Assembly: GCF_002101595.1 (NCBI RefSeq)
Contig: NZ_LQOM01000040.1
Span: forward strand, 62,001-126,000
Direction: 5' to 3'
Origin: Mycobacterium celatum
Lineage (GTDB): Bacteria > Actinomycetota > Actinomycetes > Mycobacteriales > Mycobacteriaceae
DNA length: 64,000 nucleotides
The notes below the pieces were generated by a model that worked only from the letters and a program-made list of their open reading frames with translations, had not been told where the DNA came from and did no database searches. Shown one piece after another: positions 46,536 to 54,384 of the stretch (position 1 is its first letter; every line of letters starts with the position of its first letter). The position numbers and the translations under genes are program-made.

Positions 46536-47296
46536 TTGAGCAAGGTACCGGAAGTCACGTTGGGCTTCTGGATCATCAAGGTGCTGGCGACGACGCTCGG
46601 CGAGACCGGTGGCGACACGGTGACGATGACGCTGAATTGGGGTTATCTCGCCGGCGCCGTGCTGTTCGGTGTCGCGCTCGTGGTGTTCGTCGTCGCGCAG
46701 ATTTCGGCCAAGCGCTTCCATGCGTTCCTGTACTGGGCGACGATCGTTGCCTCGACGACATTCGGCACGGCGATGGCCGACTTCGCCGACCGCTCGCTCG
46801 GAATCGGCTATGCCGGTGGTTCGAGTCTGCTCTTGCTGAGTCTGGGTGCGGCCCTTGGACTCTGGTATTGGTCGCAAGGAACCGTGTCGGTGAACACCGT
46901 TTCGGCTCCCAAGACAGAGGCCTTCTACTGGGCGACAATCACGCTGTCGCAGACGCTGGCACAGCTCTTGGCGATTGGCTCGCCGACACGGGCGACATTG
47001 GCTACGAACGCGGCGCGCTGATTTTCGCGGCAGGTCTCGCCGTGACCGCGGTGCTCTATTACTGGACAAGCATCTCGCGCGTCACGCTGTTCTGGGTGGC
47101 CTTCATCTTGACCCGGCCTCTCGGCGCGACTGTTGGCGACTTCCTCGATAAGCCTGTGAGCCAAGGCGGCCTGAGCCTGAGCCGCCCGCTGGCGTCCGCG
47201 GTAATCGCGGTTCTGATGGTCGCGCTCGTTGTTTTGCTGCCGCAGCGGGCCGGGCGGCATCCGGGCGTAGAGGCAGCGGAAGCCAGTAGCAGATAA
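46536..47296 (+). pseudogene. COG4705-family membrane protein, frameshifted
   Basis: Four-repeat, roughly eight-helix membrane protein (membrane-anchored COG4705 type, function unknown). From TTG 46536 the frame gives KVPEVTLGFWIIKVLATTLG, TTFGTAMADFADRSLGIGY and ends prematurely at 47021. The same protein resumes in another frame from about 46960 (ALGDWLADTGDIGYERGALI to 47296). Restoring one G near 46958-46960 (ACGCTGG to ACGCTGGG) reads SQTLGTALGDWLADTGD, a perfect family repeat. Total length 761 nt is one base short of 254 codons. Either a genuine one-base deletion or a sequencing error in a GG run. It follows the KasB-like gene by 11 bp. Confidence 0.8.
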
Positions 47297-47320
47297 GCCC
47301 AGCCTCTCGACGAATCCGAG

Positions 47321-48013
47321 CTACGCGGTAACGAGGCTGTTCCGGGAAAGCGGTGTGCCGAAGTAACCAGCCTGTGGATCGACGACGACGGTCTTGGATT
47401 GTCCCCGGCGGGCCAAGACGGCACGTGCCATCTCCTCGAATGAGATCTTCTGCGGCCCTCCGATGTTCGCGATGCCCCTCAGGGGTTCGCCGGTTGCCAC
47501 CCGCGCGACCTCGGCGGCGAGGTCCTCAGCGGCGATGGGCTGGATCAGCGCGTCCGGCACACGCACTTCGTCGCCGACCGTCATCGACTCGGTGATCGTG
47601 TCGGTGAACTCCGCGAACTGGGTGGCGCGCACGATCGAGTAGGGCAGTCCCGATTCTTCGACGAGCTTCTCCTGGGCGACCTTCGCCCTCAGGTATCCGC
47701 TGTCGGGCAACTGGTCGCAACCAACGATCGACACCACGACGTAATGCTTAACGCCGGTGGCTTTGGCTGCCGTCAACAAGTTAGTGGTGGATTTGGTGAA
47801 GAACTCCATCACCGGATCGTCGTCAAATGACGGGGAGTTGGCCACATCGACAACCACGTCGGCATCGGTTAGGGCCTCGGAGAGGCCGTAACCGGTAAGC
47901 GTGTTGACGCCGGTTCGGGGCGACGCTGCCACCGCCTTAACGCCGTGGTCCCGCAGTTTGTCAATCACTTTCGACCCGAGAACCCCTGTGCCACCAATCA
48001 CGACGATCTTCAT
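47321..48013 (-). CDS. NAD(P)-binding NmrA/atypical SDR protein
   Basis: 230-residue atypical short-chain dehydrogenase: N-terminal KIVVIGGTGVLGSKVIDKL (GGxGxxG), VVVSIVGCD in place of the catalytic Tyr region, then YLRAKVAQEKLVEESGLPYS (YxxxK-like Y...K) and IVRATQFAEF. The C-terminus (DPQAGYFGTPLSRNSLVTA) ends slightly early compared with relatives of ~245-250 aa. Its ATG overlaps the tetR stop by 4 bp, so it is the last gene of the SDR-fadE7-fadE-tetR operon. The redox substrate is unknown. Confidence 0.85.
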   Translation of the reverse strand: MKIVVIGGTGVLGSKVIDKLRDHGVKAVAASPRTGVNTLTGYGLSEALTDADVVVDVANSPSFDDDPVMEFFTKSTTNLLTAAKATGVKHYVVVSIVGCDQLPDSGYLRAKVAQEKLVEESGLPYSIVRATQFAEFTDTITESMTVGDEVRVPDALIQPIAAEDLAAEVARVATGEPLRGIANIGGPQKISFEEMARAVLARRGQSKTVVVDPQAGYFGTPLSRNSLVTA

Positions 48014-48642
48014 GGATCTCCTTTCAGCGAGCCGAGCACGTGGCGGGTCTGCAGCCGGATGTAGTCGTCAAGGCTGTAGTTCGGCCCGAAATGCCAGTGC
48101 TTCAACGCCCATCCGTGCGCCAGCAGCATGATGTCGAACACCACCAGGTCGACGTTGACGTCGACGAAGCTGCCGTCGGCAACGCCTTTTTCGATCGCCG
48201 CGCGGAGCGGCGCGGCGGTGGCGATCTCGAGTTCCTTGATCTGCGCGCGGCCCGCCGCGTCCAGGGTGCGGCTCTCCCGGTAGGTCAACACCACCGCGTC
48301 CAGGTTTTCGTCGACGATCTCGATGTAGCGCCGGATCCCGGCGGTCAACTGGGCGACGGCGTCGTCGCCGGCGGCCGCCATGACCGGTGCGAGCTGGTCG
48401 CGGAAGGCGTCCTGGATGCGCACGATGGTGGCCAGCAGTAGATCCTCTTTGCCGCCGAAGTACTTGTAGATCAGCCCGACGCTGACGTTGGCCTCGGCGG
48501 CCAGATCCTGCATGGACATCTGGTGAAAGCCCTTCTGTCCCATGACTTTGACCGCGGCGTCGAGCAGTTGGCGCCGCCGCGAGCTGGTCCGGGCGGCGCG
48601 CACGGCCTCCTCGACCGGCAGATCCGCGAAGTCGGTGGCCAT
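48010..48642 (-). CDS. TetR-family regulator of the fadE operon
   Basis: 210-residue regulator. HTH at about 25-65 (LLDAAVKVMGQKGFHQMSMQ, DLAAEANVSVGLIYKYFGGK), ligand domain with TYRESRTLDAAGRAQIKELE and VVFDIMLLAHGWALKHWHF. Similar TetR proteins in mycobacteria (KstR-like, FadR-like) sense acyl-CoA thioesters. It is encoded 1 bp after the fadE stop and overlaps the NmrA-like gene, so it sits inside the operon it most likely controls. The 20-bp palindrome at 51686-51705 at the operon head is its best candidate operator. Confidence 0.9.
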   Translation of the reverse strand: MATDFADLPVEEAVRAARTSSRRRQLLDAAVKVMGQKGFHQMSMQDLAAEANVSVGLIYKYFGGKEDLLLATIVRIQDAFRDQLAPVMAAAGDDAVAQLTAGIRRYIEIVDENLDAVVLTYRESRTLDAAGRAQIKELEIATAAPLRAAIEKGVADGSFVDVNVDLVVFDIMLLAHGWALKHWHFGPNYSLDDYIRLQTRHVLGSLKGDP

Positions 48643-48643
48643 C

Positions 48644-49786
48644 TTAGAGGCCCAGGTCCTTGGCGATGATCGTCTTCATGATCTCGGTGGTCCCGCCGTA
48701 GATGGTCTGGATGCGAGCGTCGACGAATGCCCGCGACACCGGGTATTCGCGCATGTAGCCGTATCCGCCGTGCAACTGCAGGCAGCGGTCGGCGACGCGC
48801 ACCTGCAGTTCGGTGGTCCACCATTTCAGCCGGGCGGCCCGTGCGGCGGTGAGCCCGCCGTTCAGATGTTGGGCGATGCAGTCGTCGAGATAGGTTCGGG
48901 CGACGTCGATTTCGGTGGCCAGCTCGGCGAGCACGAATTGGGTGTTCTGCAAGCCGGCGATCGGTGAACCGAACGCCTGCCGCCCCTGCACATACTCCAG
49001 CGTCTCGGCCAGCACCCCTTCGGCCGCGCCGACTGCGCCCACCGCCAGCGAAAGCCGTTCCTGGGGAAGGTTGTTCATCAGCTGGTAAAAGCCGCGGCCC
49101 TCTTCACCCAGCAGGTTCTCGACCGGGACCCGCATGTCGGTGAAGCTCAACTCGCTGGTGTCCTGGGCGTGCAGCCCGATCTTCTCCAGGTTGCGGCCGC
49201 GGGAGAAACCCGGCGTGTTCGGATCGACGACCAGCAGCGACAGGCCCTTGTGCCGATCGGGGCCGGTGCGTACGGCGATGACGAACAAGTCGCCGATCTG
49301 CCCGTTGGAGATGAAGGTCTTTGCGCCGTTCACGATGTACTGGTCGCCGTCGCGCACGGCGGTGGTGCGGATCCCCGCCAAGTCACTGCCTGCGCCCGGC
49401 TCGGTCATCGCGATCCCGATGATCGTCTCGCCGGTCACCACACCGGGCAGCCAGCGCTTTTTCTGCTCGGCGCTGGTCAGGTCGGTGAGATAGGGCAGCA
49501 CGATGTCGTTTTGCAGGGACAAGCCGACGGCCTCAGCGGCCGCCCCGGCACGCTGCAGCTCGTCGACCAGGATTGCGTTGTAGCGAAAGTCGTCGACACC
49601 GGGCCCGCCGAACTCCTCGGGCACCGAAAACCCGAGCAGTCCAAGCTTGCCGGCCCCGGTGAACAGGGAGCGGTCCACGCAGCCGGCCTTCTCCCAGGCC
49701 TCGTGCGCCGGTACGACGGTCTGCTGAACGAAATCGCGTACCAGCTCCCGGAACTGGTGATGCTCGGACGTGTAGGTCAGGGTCAT
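48644..49786 (-). CDS. Acyl-CoA dehydrogenase (long-chain/isovaleryl-type)
   Basis: FAD enzyme catalysing alpha,beta-desaturation of an acyl-CoA, 380 residues. FAD/substrate motifs: IGIAMTEPGAGSDLAGIRTT (about 121-140), FISNGQIGDLFVIAV, GLHAQDTSELSFTDMRVP, RQAFGSPI, and C-terminal QLHGGYGYMREYPVSR. The position used as catalytic base by MCAD is Gly here (IYGGTTEIMK), as in LCAD, so the base is probably the Glu of LPQERLSLA. ATG 49786 overlaps the fadE7 stop by 4 bp. Paired with FadE7 it may handle one substrate in sequence or as a heteromer. Confidence 0.92.
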   Translation of the reverse strand: MTLTYTSEHHQFRELVRDFVQQTVVPAHEAWEKAGCVDRSLFTGAGKLGLLGFSVPEEFGGPGVDDFRYNAILVDELQRAGAAAEAVGLSLQNDIVLPYLTDLTSAEQKKRWLPGVVTGETIIGIAMTEPGAGSDLAGIRTTAVRDGDQYIVNGAKTFISNGQIGDLFVIAVRTGPDRHKGLSLLVVDPNTPGFSRGRNLEKIGLHAQDTSELSFTDMRVPVENLLGEEGRGFYQLMNNLPQERLSLAVGAVGAAEGVLAETLEYVQGRQAFGSPIAGLQNTQFVLAELATEIDVARTYLDDCIAQHLNGGLTAARAARLKWWTTELQVRVADRCLQLHGGYGYMREYPVSRAFVDARIQTIYGGTTEIMKTIIAKDLGL

Positions 49787-50955
49787 CGGAAGGCGTCCAT
49801 GCCGGTGATGGCCTGGCCGAGGATCAGCTGATGCATCTCCGGGGTGCCCTCGTAGGTCAGCACCGATTCCAGGTTGACCATGTGCCGGATGACCGGGTAT
49901 TCCAGCGATATCCCGTTGCCGCCCAGGATGGTTCGAGCGGTGCGGCAGATCCCGAGCGCCTCGCGGGTGTTGTTGAGCTTGCCGAAGCTGACCTGCTCGG
50001 GGCGCAGCCCGACGCTGTCCTTGAGCCGGCCCAGGTGCAGCGAGAGCAGCTGGCCCTTGTGCAGTTCGACGGCCATGTCGACAAGTTTGGCCTGAGTCAA
50101 CTGGAAACCCGCGATGGGACGCCCGAATTGGGTGCGCTGCGTGGCGTAGTCGAGTGCGGCCCGCCAGGCCGAGCGCGCGGCACCCATCGAGCCCCAGATG
50201 ATGCCGTAGCGCGCCTCCGACAAACACGCCAGCGGTCCCCTGAGGCCTTTTGCCTCGGGCAGCATCGCGTCGTGCGGCAGCCGGACGTCGTCGAGCACCA
50301 ACTCGGAAGTGATCGAGGCCCGCAGCGACAGCTTGTGGTGAATGGTGTTCGCGCTGAACCCGGGTGTGTCGGTGGGGACGATGAAACCGCGGATCCCGTC
50401 GTCGGTGGCCGCCCACACGATCGCGACGTCGGCCACGGTGCCGTTGGTGATCCACATCTTGCGGCCGCCCAGCACCCAGTCCGAACCGTCGCGTCGCGCA
50501 CGGGTTTTCATTGCCGCCGGGTCGGAGCCGATGTCGGGTTCGGTCAGCCCGAAGCAGCCCAGCAGCTCGCCGGCGGCCATGCCGGGCAGCCACTGCTGCT
50601 TTTGTTCCTCGGAGCCGAAGTTCGCGATCGCGAACATGGCCAGCGACCCTTGCACCGACACCAGCGAGCGGATGCCTGAGTCGGCGGCTTCCAGTTCGGT
50701 GCAGGCCAGCCCGTAGTGCACCGCCGACGCGCCGCCGCAGCCGTAGCCCTTGAGGTGCATGCCCAGCAGGCCGAGTTCGCCGAACTGCTTGGCCAGCTCG
50801 CGGGCTACCGGCAGGTCGCCGGCCTCGAACCAGTCGGCGACGTACGGGGTGACGTGCTCGGCGCAGAACTGCCGGACCGTGTCGCGCACCGCGATCTCGT
50901 CGTCGGACAGCAACGTGTCCAGCGCTAGTGGGTCGAGCGGGTCGAAGCTTGTCAT
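49783..50955 (-). CDS. fadE7: Acyl-CoA dehydrogenase FadE7 (glutaryl-CoA dehydrogenase-like)
   Basis: Second acyl-CoA dehydrogenase, 390 residues, of the glutaryl-CoA dehydrogenase branch. LGCFGLTEPDIGSDPAAMKT (about 131-150), KMWITNGTVADVAIVWA, KLSLRASITSELVLDDVRLP, RTQFGRPIAGFQ, NNTREALGICRTARTILGGN, and catalytic Glu in VLTYEGTPEMHQLI near the C-terminus. ATG 50955 (MTSFDPLDPL) overlaps the SDR stop by 4 bp. It occupies the Rv0400c position relative to the DUF3054 gene (Rv0401), which supports the name. Confidence 0.92.
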   Translation of the reverse strand: MTSFDPLDPLALDTLLSDDEIAVRDTVRQFCAEHVTPYVADWFEAGDLPVARELAKQFGELGLLGMHLKGYGCGGASAVHYGLACTELEAADSGIRSLVSVQGSLAMFAIANFGSEEQKQQWLPGMAAGELLGCFGLTEPDIGSDPAAMKTRARRDGSDWVLGGRKMWITNGTVADVAIVWAATDDGIRGFIVPTDTPGFSANTIHHKLSLRASITSELVLDDVRLPHDAMLPEAKGLRGPLACLSEARYGIIWGSMGAARSAWRAALDYATQRTQFGRPIAGFQLTQAKLVDMAVELHKGQLLSLHLGRLKDSVGLRPEQVSFGKLNNTREALGICRTARTILGGNGISLEYPVIRHMVNLESVLTYEGTPEMHQLILGQAITGMDAFR

Positions 50956-51671
50956 CCGGCCATCGTAAGGCCGCCGCTGACGCTGATCACCTGCCCGGTG
51001 ATGAACGACGCGGCATCGGAGGCGAAGAACAGCACCGGCGCGGCGACTTCGTCCGGCCGGGCCAGCCGGCGAAACGGAATCGCTTTGACCAGAGCCTCTC
51101 TCAACTTTTCCGGCTGGGCCGCGAACAGCGGCGTGTCGGTCGGGCCCGGGCATACGCAGTTGACGGTGATCTGGTAGCGGGCCATCTCCCGGGCCAGGGA
51201 CTTGGTCAGCGCGATGACGCCGCCCTTGGCGCCGGCGTAGATGGTTTCACCCGCGCTGCCGACCCGTCCGGCGTCGCTGGCCAGGTTGATCACGCGTCCC
51301 CCGCCGCCGGCCTCGATCATGCCGGGCAGGAATGCGCTGCAGACGTGCACCGGCCCGAGGTAGTTGATGGCCACCACTTTTTCCGCGAATTCAGGTGTGG
51401 CGTTGAGGAATTGGTCGGTGCGGTCCCAGCCGGCGGCGTTGACGACGACATTGGGCACGCCGGGTGCCCGATCGCGCAGCGCGTCCACCTGGGCGCGGTC
51501 GGCGACGTCGACCGGCAGCGCGGTGATCAGGTCGGGGTATTCGTCGGCGGTGGCCTCGGCCGCGGCGAGATCGAGGTCGGCGGCGATGACCCGGTCACCC
51601 TGCGCGGCGAAACCCAGTGCGATCGCTTTCCCGATTCCGGATCCGGCGCCGGTCACCAGTGCGAGTTTCAT
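50952..51671 (-). CDS. Short-chain dehydrogenase/reductase (first gene of fadE operon)
   Basis: Classical SDR of 239 residues resembling 3-hydroxyacyl-CoA or cyclohexanol-type dehydrogenases: TGAGSGIG (about 7-14), Asp after strand 2 (VIAADLDLA, NAD-preferring), NAAG, catalytic NLASDAG and YAGAKGG, and the C-terminal ITGQVISVSGGLTMAG. It leads the operon and overlaps fadE7 by 4 bp. Together with two FadE proteins it suggests a beta-oxidation-like or cyclic-acid pathway (inference). The promoter region contains a perfect palindrome 15 bp upstream. Confidence 0.9.
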   Translation of the reverse strand: MKLALVTGAGSGIGKAIALGFAAQGDRVIAADLDLAAAEATADEYPDLITALPVDVADRAQVDALRDRAPGVPNVVVNAAGWDRTDQFLNATPEFAEKVVAINYLGPVHVCSAFLPGMIEAGGGGRVINLASDAGRVGSAGETIYAGAKGGVIALTKSLAREMARYQITVNCVCPGPTDTPLFAAQPEKLREALVKAIPFRRLARPDEVAAPVLFFASDAASFITGQVISVSGGLTMAG

Positions 51672-51685
51672 GCGGTCTCCCCGTC

Positions 51686-51705
51686 GGATGAATCGTCATT
51701 CATCC
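51686..51705. promoter_or_regulatory. 20-bp palindrome, probable TetR operator of the SDR-fadE7-fadE operon
   Basis: GGATGAAT (51686-51693), CGTC, ATTCATCC (51698-51705): perfect 8-bp arms. A second small palindrome GAAC-CTAT-GTTC lies at 51711-51722 and contains the minus-strand TAGGTT, a possible -10. Location between divergent promoters and just before the operon head fits repression by the operon-encoded TetR. Confidence 0.7.
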
Positions 51706-51747
51706 CGGCCGAACCTATGTTCATCGTCGGTCGTAGTCAAGGCTCGG

Positions 51748-51753
51748 TACTGT
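51748..51753 (+). promoter_or_regulatory. -10 hexamer (TACTGT), leaderless promoter of DUF3054 gene
   Basis: TACTGT, 6 nt, then ATG 51760, with no ribosome-binding site. Supports ATG 51760 as the start. Confidence 0.45.
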
Positions 51754-51759
51754 CGCGGC

Positions 51760-52131
51760 ATGAAGTGGCTTGGTGTCGACGTCGCGTGTGTGCTGGTGTT
51801 CTGTGCGCTCGGGCGGCGCAGTCACGACGAAGGGCTCAACGTCGCCGGTGTCGCGACGACGGCGTGGCCCTTTTTGATCGGCACGATTCTGGGCTGGCTG
51901 CTGTCGCGGGCGTGGCGGCGCCCGACCGCTGTCGCGCCGATTGGGGTGGTCGTGTGGATCAGCACGGTGGTGGTCGGAATGCTGCTGCGCAAGGCCACGT
52001 CGGCCGGCGTCGCCGCGAGTTTCGTGGTGGTGGCGTCGCTCGTCACCGCGGTGCTGTTGCTGGGCTGGCGGGCGGCGGTTGCGTTGATCGCTCCCAAGGC
52101 CACGTCATCAGGGCCCACACGACGAGGATGA
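51760..52131 (+). CDS. DUF3054 membrane protein (Rv0401-like)
   Basis: Small integral membrane protein of 123 residues with four predicted helices (VDVACVLVFCALG; TTAWPFLIGTILGWLLSR; VVVWISTVVVGMLLR; SFVVVASLVTAVLLLGWRA). The conserved family feature is the early polar RRSHDEGLN loop. It is followed by a short Arg-rich end. Function unknown. It overlaps the convergent TIGR02206 gene by 89 bp, so transcription in this interval is antisense. Confidence 0.85.
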   Translation: MKWLGVDVACVLVFCALGRRSHDEGLNVAGVATTAWPFLIGTILGWLLSRAWRRPTAVAPIGVVVWISTVVVGMLLRKATSAGVAASFVVVASLVTAVLLLGWRAAVALIAPKATSSGPTRRG

Positions 52132-52765
52132 GGATGGCCGCGGTGAACACGTACACCGGCCACGGGCCCAACACGTCGAGCAGGCTCGCGGTGGCGGGCT
52201 TTCCGTTGAGGAAGCCGTAGTTGGTTCCCGCGATGCTGTTGAAGGCGAAGGTGACTGCCGCCCACACTGCGGTCACCGCGATCGCGATGCGGTAGCTGTG
52301 CCACCGGGGCCGCATCCTCCGGCCCCAGGTGAGGTAGATGGCGGCCCACACGACGAGCAGGTGAATCCCCCAGAAACCCAGGAACCGGTAGTGCGGAAAA
52401 TCCGGACCCTTGAGCACCGGCGAGATCAACGCCTGGGTGCTCAGAGTGAGGCCCCAGTAATAGGTGAGGGCGAAAGCCCAGTGGCGCCGCGACCACAGTG
52501 CGTAGGCGGCGGCGACGGTCGCGAGGTCGGTCAGGCGCAGCGGTACCGACTGGTCGACGGCCGGTGGGATCAGGGAGTAGATCACAACAGCGCCGTATAT
52601 CGCGGCCGTCAGCAAGCCAAGGATGCGGCCGAGCCGGCGGGCCTGCGATGCCGTCTGCCGGCGTCCGATCCAGACCAGGAGCCCGGCCCCGATCGCGAAG
52701 ACCGTTATGACGGCCCAATACGAGGGGCCGTACGCGGAGAACTCCCGTGCAGACAACGGCACCAT
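52043..52765 (-). CDS. TIGR02206/YwaF-family membrane protein
   Basis: Polytopic membrane protein of 240 residues with about seven helices. Family pattern: N-terminal FSAYGPSYWAVI, PLRLTDLATVAAAYAL, YYWGLTLSTQALISP, FLGFWGIHLLVVWAAIYLT, and NYGFLNGKPATASLLDVLGPWP (the N-Y-x-[FY]-L-x-x-K-P signature). ATG 52765 (MVPLSAREF) was chosen; TTG 52816 would add 17 residues not seen in the family. Role unknown. It is divergent from the GNAT gene and tail-to-tail with DUF3054. Confidence 0.85.
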   Translation of the reverse strand: MVPLSAREFSAYGPSYWAVITVFAIGAGLLVWIGRRQTASQARRLGRILGLLTAAIYGAVVIYSLIPPAVDQSVPLRLTDLATVAAAYALWSRRHWAFALTYYWGLTLSTQALISPVLKGPDFPHYRFLGFWGIHLLVVWAAIYLTWGRRMRPRWHSYRIAIAVTAVWAAVTFAFNSIAGTNYGFLNGKPATASLLDVLGPWPVYVFTAAILILVVWALMTWPWERSTQPPPASPATAPR

Positions 52766-52837
52766 CAACTTCGCAGTCTGCTCCGGGAAAGTCGGTCCTG
52801 GAATGCGGCCGGGCAATCCACGTTAGAAAGTTAGGTG

Positions 52838-53308
52838 ATGCCCCAGTTCGTGTCGGTTTCCCAGGATGATCCGCTGGCGCAGCCGCTGCTGGCCGAATTG
52901 GCCGATGAATACGCGCAGCGCTACGGCGGCACGCCGGACATCCACCTGACCTGGCTGCGCGTCCCGTCCGCAGAGTTGGCGGCGCCGGATGGCGGCTTGG
53001 TGATCGGCGTTATCGACGGGGTACCGGTCACCGGCGGCGCGTTTCGGCGCTACGACGCCCACACCGCCGAGTTCAAGCGGATCTGGACCGACCGCGCCCA
53101 TCGTCGCCGCGGCTACGCCACGGCGTTACTGGCAGAGTTGGAAGCAAAGACCGCTGCCCGCGGATACCGGCGCATTTACCTGATCACCGGCAATCGCCAG
53201 CCAGAGGCCGAGGAGCTGTACCGCACGATCGGCTACACCCGGCTGGACGAGCCGCTGCCCTCGTGGGGCGAGTTTCGTCCGATCGCGTTCGAGAAGTGGC
53301 TGACATGA
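52838..53308 (+). CDS. GNAT-family N-acetyltransferase
   Basis: 156-residue acetyltransferase. The acetyl-CoA binding motif A is RIWTDRAHRRRGYATALLAE (R/Q-x-x-G-x-G/A variant, about 88-107), motif B is IYLITGNRQPEAEELYRTIGY, and the C-terminal segment is AFEKWL. The substrate is unknown. GTG 52835 immediately precedes the chosen ATG. Its stop overlaps the first luciferase-like gene (ATGA), so it is cotranslated with three flavin monooxygenases and may acetylate their substrate or product (inference). Confidence 0.9.
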   Translation: MPQFVSVSQDDPLAQPLLAELADEYAQRYGGTPDIHLTWLRVPSAELAAPDGGLVIGVIDGVPVTGGAFRRYDAHTAEFKRIWTDRAHRRRGYATALLAELEAKTAARGYRRIYLITGNRQPEAEELYRTIGYTRLDEPLPSWGEFRPIAFEKWLT

Positions 53309-54384
53309 CCGAACAGCTGCATCTGGGCGTCGCGCTCGACGGCTACGGCTGGCACCCGCGGGCCTGGCGGACCACGCTGGCCGCTGATCCCACGACGGAA
53401 TCGGTGCTGTCCGGCCGGTATTGGGCCGGCCTGGCCGCCACCGCCGAACGCGGACTGCTGGACTTCCTGACGATCGACGACACGCTGATGCCGCAACCCG
53501 GCCGCCGCGAGGCGATTGATCCGCGGCGGCTGGCCGGGCGGGCCGACGCAGTTCTGGTGGCCGCCCGCATCGCGCCGGCCACCCGGCACATCGGCCTGAT
53601 GCCGGTGGCCACCGTCACCCACACCGAGCCGTTCCACGTCTCCAAGGCCATCGCAACTCTCGACTTCGTCTCGCATGGGCGGGCGGGGTGGCAAGCCCGG
53701 GTTAGCGCGACCGCGCACGAGGCGGCACTGTTCGGCCGTCGTGACCTATCTGGTGATCTGTTCGACGAGGCCGCCGATTTCGTCGAGGTGGCGCGCCGGC
53801 TCTGGGACAGCTGGGAGGACGACGCGGTGATCCGCGACGCCGCCACCGGGCGCTACATCGACCGGGACAAGCTCCACTACATCGACTTCACCGGCAAGTA
53901 CTTCTCGGTCAAGGGCCCATCGATCACCCCGCGGCCCCCGCAGGGCCAGCCGGTGGTGACCGCCCTGGCGCACACGCCCCGCATCTATGAATTCGCCTCC
54001 GCCAGCGCCGATCTCGTATTCATTACACCCATCGACGACGACGGGCTGCGCCGGATACTCGACGAGATAGACTCCCGCCTGAAGATCTACGCGGACGTGG
54101 TGGTCTCTTTCAATGGCGAGACATGCAGATCCGATGCGCTCGTATTTACAGGTAGCCCAGCAGAATTGGTGGATCTGCTGCTGGGCTGGCAGGAGTTGGG
54201 CATCGACGGCGCCCGGCTGCGCCCGGCGGTCAACGCCACCGACCTGCCGGTGATCGTCGACCAGGTGGTGCCGCTTCTGCAGCGAGCAGGCAGATTCCGC
54301 ACCGGCTACCGCGACGGTGAAACACTGCGCAAACGGCTCGGCCTGCCGGTGGCCGCCAATCGCTATGCGGCGGTACGACAATGA
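53305..54384 (+). CDS. LLM flavin-dependent monooxygenase 1 (NtaA/DszA-type, short)
   Basis: Bacterial-luciferase-like monooxygenase of 359 residues, using reduced FMN delivered by a separate reductase. Family segments: HLGVALDGYGWHP, AERGLLDFLTIDDTL, RHIGLMPVATVTHTEPFHVS, DFVSHGRAGWQARVSA, and PPQGQPVVTAL. Shorter than typical NtaA (~440 aa): the central insertion is reduced. ATG 53305 lies in the GNAT stop; the stop overlaps the next LLM gene. Substrate unknown; relatives act on nitrilotriacetate, EDTA or organosulfur compounds. Confidence 0.88.
   Translation: MTEQLHLGVALDGYGWHPRAWRTTLAADPTTESVLSGRYWAGLAATAERGLLDFLTIDDTLMPQPGRREAIDPRRLAGRADAVLVAARIAPATRHIGLMPVATVTHTEPFHVSKAIATLDFVSHGRAGWQARVSATAHEAALFGRRDLSGDLFDEAADFVEVARRLWDSWEDDAVIRDAATGRYIDRDKLHYIDFTGKYFSVKGPSITPRPPQGQPVVTALAHTPRIYEFASASADLVFITPIDDDGLRRILDEIDSRLKIYADVVVSFNGETCRSDALVFTGSPAELVDLLLGWQELGIDGARLRPAVNATDLPVIVDQVVPLLQRAGRFRTGYRDGETLRKRLGLPVAANRYAAVRQ

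Noticed and set aside
47321..47400. Calling the NmrA-like gene truncated by a premature stop
   Set aside because: The C-terminus is only slightly short and the bases beyond the stop do not clearly continue the family pattern.
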